From NCBI RefSeq assembly GCF_965638725.1, contig NC_134955.1, positions 9,576,316 to 9,640,315 on the forward strand: 64,000 bases of DNA. Direction: 5' to 3'. The translations under genes were made by a program, and so were the position numbers. This DNA comes from Aptenodytes patagonicus (lineage: Eukaryota > Chordata > Aves > Sphenisciformes > Spheniscidae). The notes beneath the pieces were generated by a model. The model did no database searches, was not told the DNA's origin, and worked only from the letters and a program-made list of their open reading frames with translations. Shown here piece by piece: positions 62,049 to 64,000 of this stretch (the stretch's first letter is position 1; each line of letters starts with the position of its first letter).

Positions 62049-63131
62049 ATGCGCTCAGTTAACAGTAGCAGTGGCTAAAGATGCTCATGCCACCAACCTG
62101 TTTGTTACTGTCTCTCTGCTGGAGGCTCTCACACCTGCAGCCCCAGAGGAATACGCACCTGCATGCCAGTGTTTTGGTGCCTTAGACTTCTGCCGAAGCC
62201 CCGATGCGTGTGTCTCCCCTCCGGCGGGGGAGCTGAGTTTCAGGCAGGGTGGCAAAAGCTGCCACCGCTGCAGTGGATTGAGTTGCTATCCTAGCGCTGG
62301 TAGAGCGTAGTCCAGAGGGTCTTCCTCCACTCACAGGTTACAGCATCAAATGTTACATGCAAAAACCACTCCCTTGAAGATGTGCTTGGTTTGGTGAGCA
62401 GAAAGCTTTTTGGCTCAAGGGAACATTCACAATTACCCAACCAGCATATCAAAATATATTGTATTATGTAATTTAGTGCACAGGTCAACCTTTTGAAAGC
62501 ACAATTTTTTTTTTTTTAAAAGTTCTGGAGCCAATAATTTTTTTTTCCTTTGTAGAATAATCTACATGGCTTTTAGCAGGGATTCTCTTCAGTCTCCTCT
62601 TGTATTTCATTTTGCAGGGGGACCTTAAACTCTGAAAGCTTTATTAAAGGAGTAGCTTGTAGTTAAGAAAATACAATTTTATTACATATAATAAGAAAGC
62701 TGTACTATCACTGACTTGTAACTACTAGTGGAAAAACTAAGTTGAGTCCACATTTCCTGTACTTTGCTGCCTAACTCCCAAAGAGTCTAAGCAGATCAGA
62801 GTTTGGCCCCAAAACTCTTCTCATACTCGTTCAGAATTTGGTACCACCCTTACAGTCTGCCCTAGCTGCAGAAATTTAAAAAAAAAAATAAAAATTAGTC
62901 CTAAAAGTGTGATTTGCTTAAAAATCATGGGATTTTAAAATGTTTTCATTTTCCCACAACCACAAGAATTCAGAATTTTCAGGTAAAGAATGAAAGCTGA
63001 AATACTAATACAGGGATGGTTGTTTTTTTTGTTTGTTTGTGTATGTTTGGTCCCCCCCCCAAAAAAAAAAAGAAGCCCCTCAAATATTGTAAGTCTCAAG
63101 GTAAAATCACAAGAACTGGCAGCTTTGGTAT

Positions 63132-63159
63132 TGCATGTTCCCAAATGCATGTTCCCAAA
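63132..63159 (+). repeat. Perfect 14-bp tandem duplication
   Basis: TGCATGTTCCCAAA occurs twice back to back without a mismatch, so the duplication is recent. Confidence 0.9.
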
Positions 63160-63363
63160 TGACCTTGAATTTTTTTGCTACATTGCTCATTAAATCATTT
63201 ATGCTGATGCTAGCAGTGTCTATATAAACTTCCCTGAATAAACACAATTCCTTTACAAAAATTTGTATAAATGTGTGTGTACAAATAAATAGATAAGCAG
63301 TGTGCTAAAGCAGGCTGTCAGGCTCACAAAAACATTGATCCTAAAAGTGTTGCTGAATAAGCA

Positions 63364-63391
63364 ATAAAAATAATAAATAAATAAATAAATG
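63364..63391 (+). repeat. (AAAT)n microsatellite
   Basis: Consecutive AAAT units with one interruption near the start. Confidence 0.9.
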
Positions 63392-64000
63392 TCATTCATT
63401 CACTTAAACTCTGTGAATAATCTGATAACCTCAAGCAGAAATGGTAACAGGTACATTCAGTGGGAGCAAGGACAAGAGCCCCAAAGCACATTCTTGTTTC
63501 TATATGATCATGTGCAATTATCCTGCAGCACCGCACGGCAATGAAATCCTCCTCAGCCATGCTCCTCTTTCCTGCATTTCCTAATGATCCGGCTGAACAT
63601 CTGCTCTGTGAATCCAACATACAGATGATGCAGCTGGAATTGCCGGTGGCAGAATTGTTTCCTCGATGACAGGAGCGTGTTATTTTACCCTGGTTAATCT
63701 ATTGTCTCTTACACTGCTCTTCACCTCCATCCCCGCTTGCTGGACACGATTAAAGCATCCTGACAGAGCTGCCTGTGTGGCCAAGGAGACGTGTTTCACC
63801 CCCAGGCAAGGCTGGCACTTGGTACAAGTCACACCAGTCTGTCGGTTCCTGAAGCAATATTGATGACAGCCGTGAAGCATTTGCAGGCTCGGCTCTGCTC
63901 TCCTGAATCCCAGCCAGCTTATATTTGGGCTGTGTAAGCAGTGAAGGCAGGACACGTTGAAAGCGGGAGAGGAGTACATTTTCATTGCAGCCCTATATTT

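Larger units (their letters stand above)
9988..64000 (+). other. KIAA1549L: Giant first intron of putative KIAA1549L (continues past window)
   Basis: From the donor at 9988 to the window end I find no exon that clearly continues the phase-1 signal-peptide exon. A large second exon, as I remember for this family, would show as an open frame of many hundred codons, and none exists. The intron is therefore at least 54 kb long here. It holds old repeats, simple repeats, weak exon-like segments, and on the minus strand a possible nested gene. Confidence 0.6.
62049..64000. other. Intron stretch to window end, no gene seen
   Basis: A GC-richer patch with several CpGs lies at 62.07-62.33 kb. A C-run/A-run junction at 63.05-63.07 kb, a tandem duplication and an (AAAT)n run follow. 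The final 500 bases are of mixed composition without a recognised exon. Confidence 0.5.

Noticed and set aside
1..64000. CRISPR arrays, operons, integrons or other prokaryotic systems
   Set aside because: No spaced repeats or dense coding. Introns, a CpG island and LINE/SINE relics show vertebrate DNA.

Overview
The window looks like avian (at least sauropsid) nuclear DNA. It is AT-rich and poor in repeats. The repeats I can recognise are old CR1 LINE pieces and a few eroded MIR-type SINEs, with no Alu, L1 or other mammal-specific families. One very GC-rich CpG island stands out. The species cannot be settled from the sequence alone.

Layout: bases 1-700 are the last intron of HIPK3. Bases 701-1177 are the final HIPK3 coding exon, recognised from its conserved Tyr/His-rich C-terminus, followed by a long AT-rich 3' UTR to about 4.1 or 4.7 kb. 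A spacer of roughly 4.5 kb (4.7-9.2 kb) holds a CTCF-like site and one exon-like open frame. Bases 9.23-10.11 kb form a CpG island containing a first exon that encodes a signal peptide. By position next to HIPK3 on the same strand, and by its signal-peptide first exon, I assign it to KIAA1549L (conserved human order HIPK3-KIAA1549L on 11p13). The rest of the window (9988-64000) reads as one giant first intron of that gene. No plausible large second exon appears, so the intron is at least 54 kb long here.

Inside the intron there are CR1 and MIR relics, an old palindromic-family repeat, simple repeats and a few GC-richer patches. The most interesting content is on the minus strand at 13.4-15.9 kb. 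Three open segments with splice-like borders and compatible phases read as a protein I do not recognise. The last of them (13398-13699) is strongly protein-like and has no early ATG, so a search for ATG-initiated frames would miss it. It may be an unannotated nested gene or its remains. Other exon-like segments (7.3-7.5, 20.6, 22.1, 26.6, 49.3 and 58.6 kb) are weaker.

HIPK3 (a nuclear Ser/Thr kinase) and KIAA1549L (a membrane protein) have no known joint function. Their adjacency reflects old synteny.
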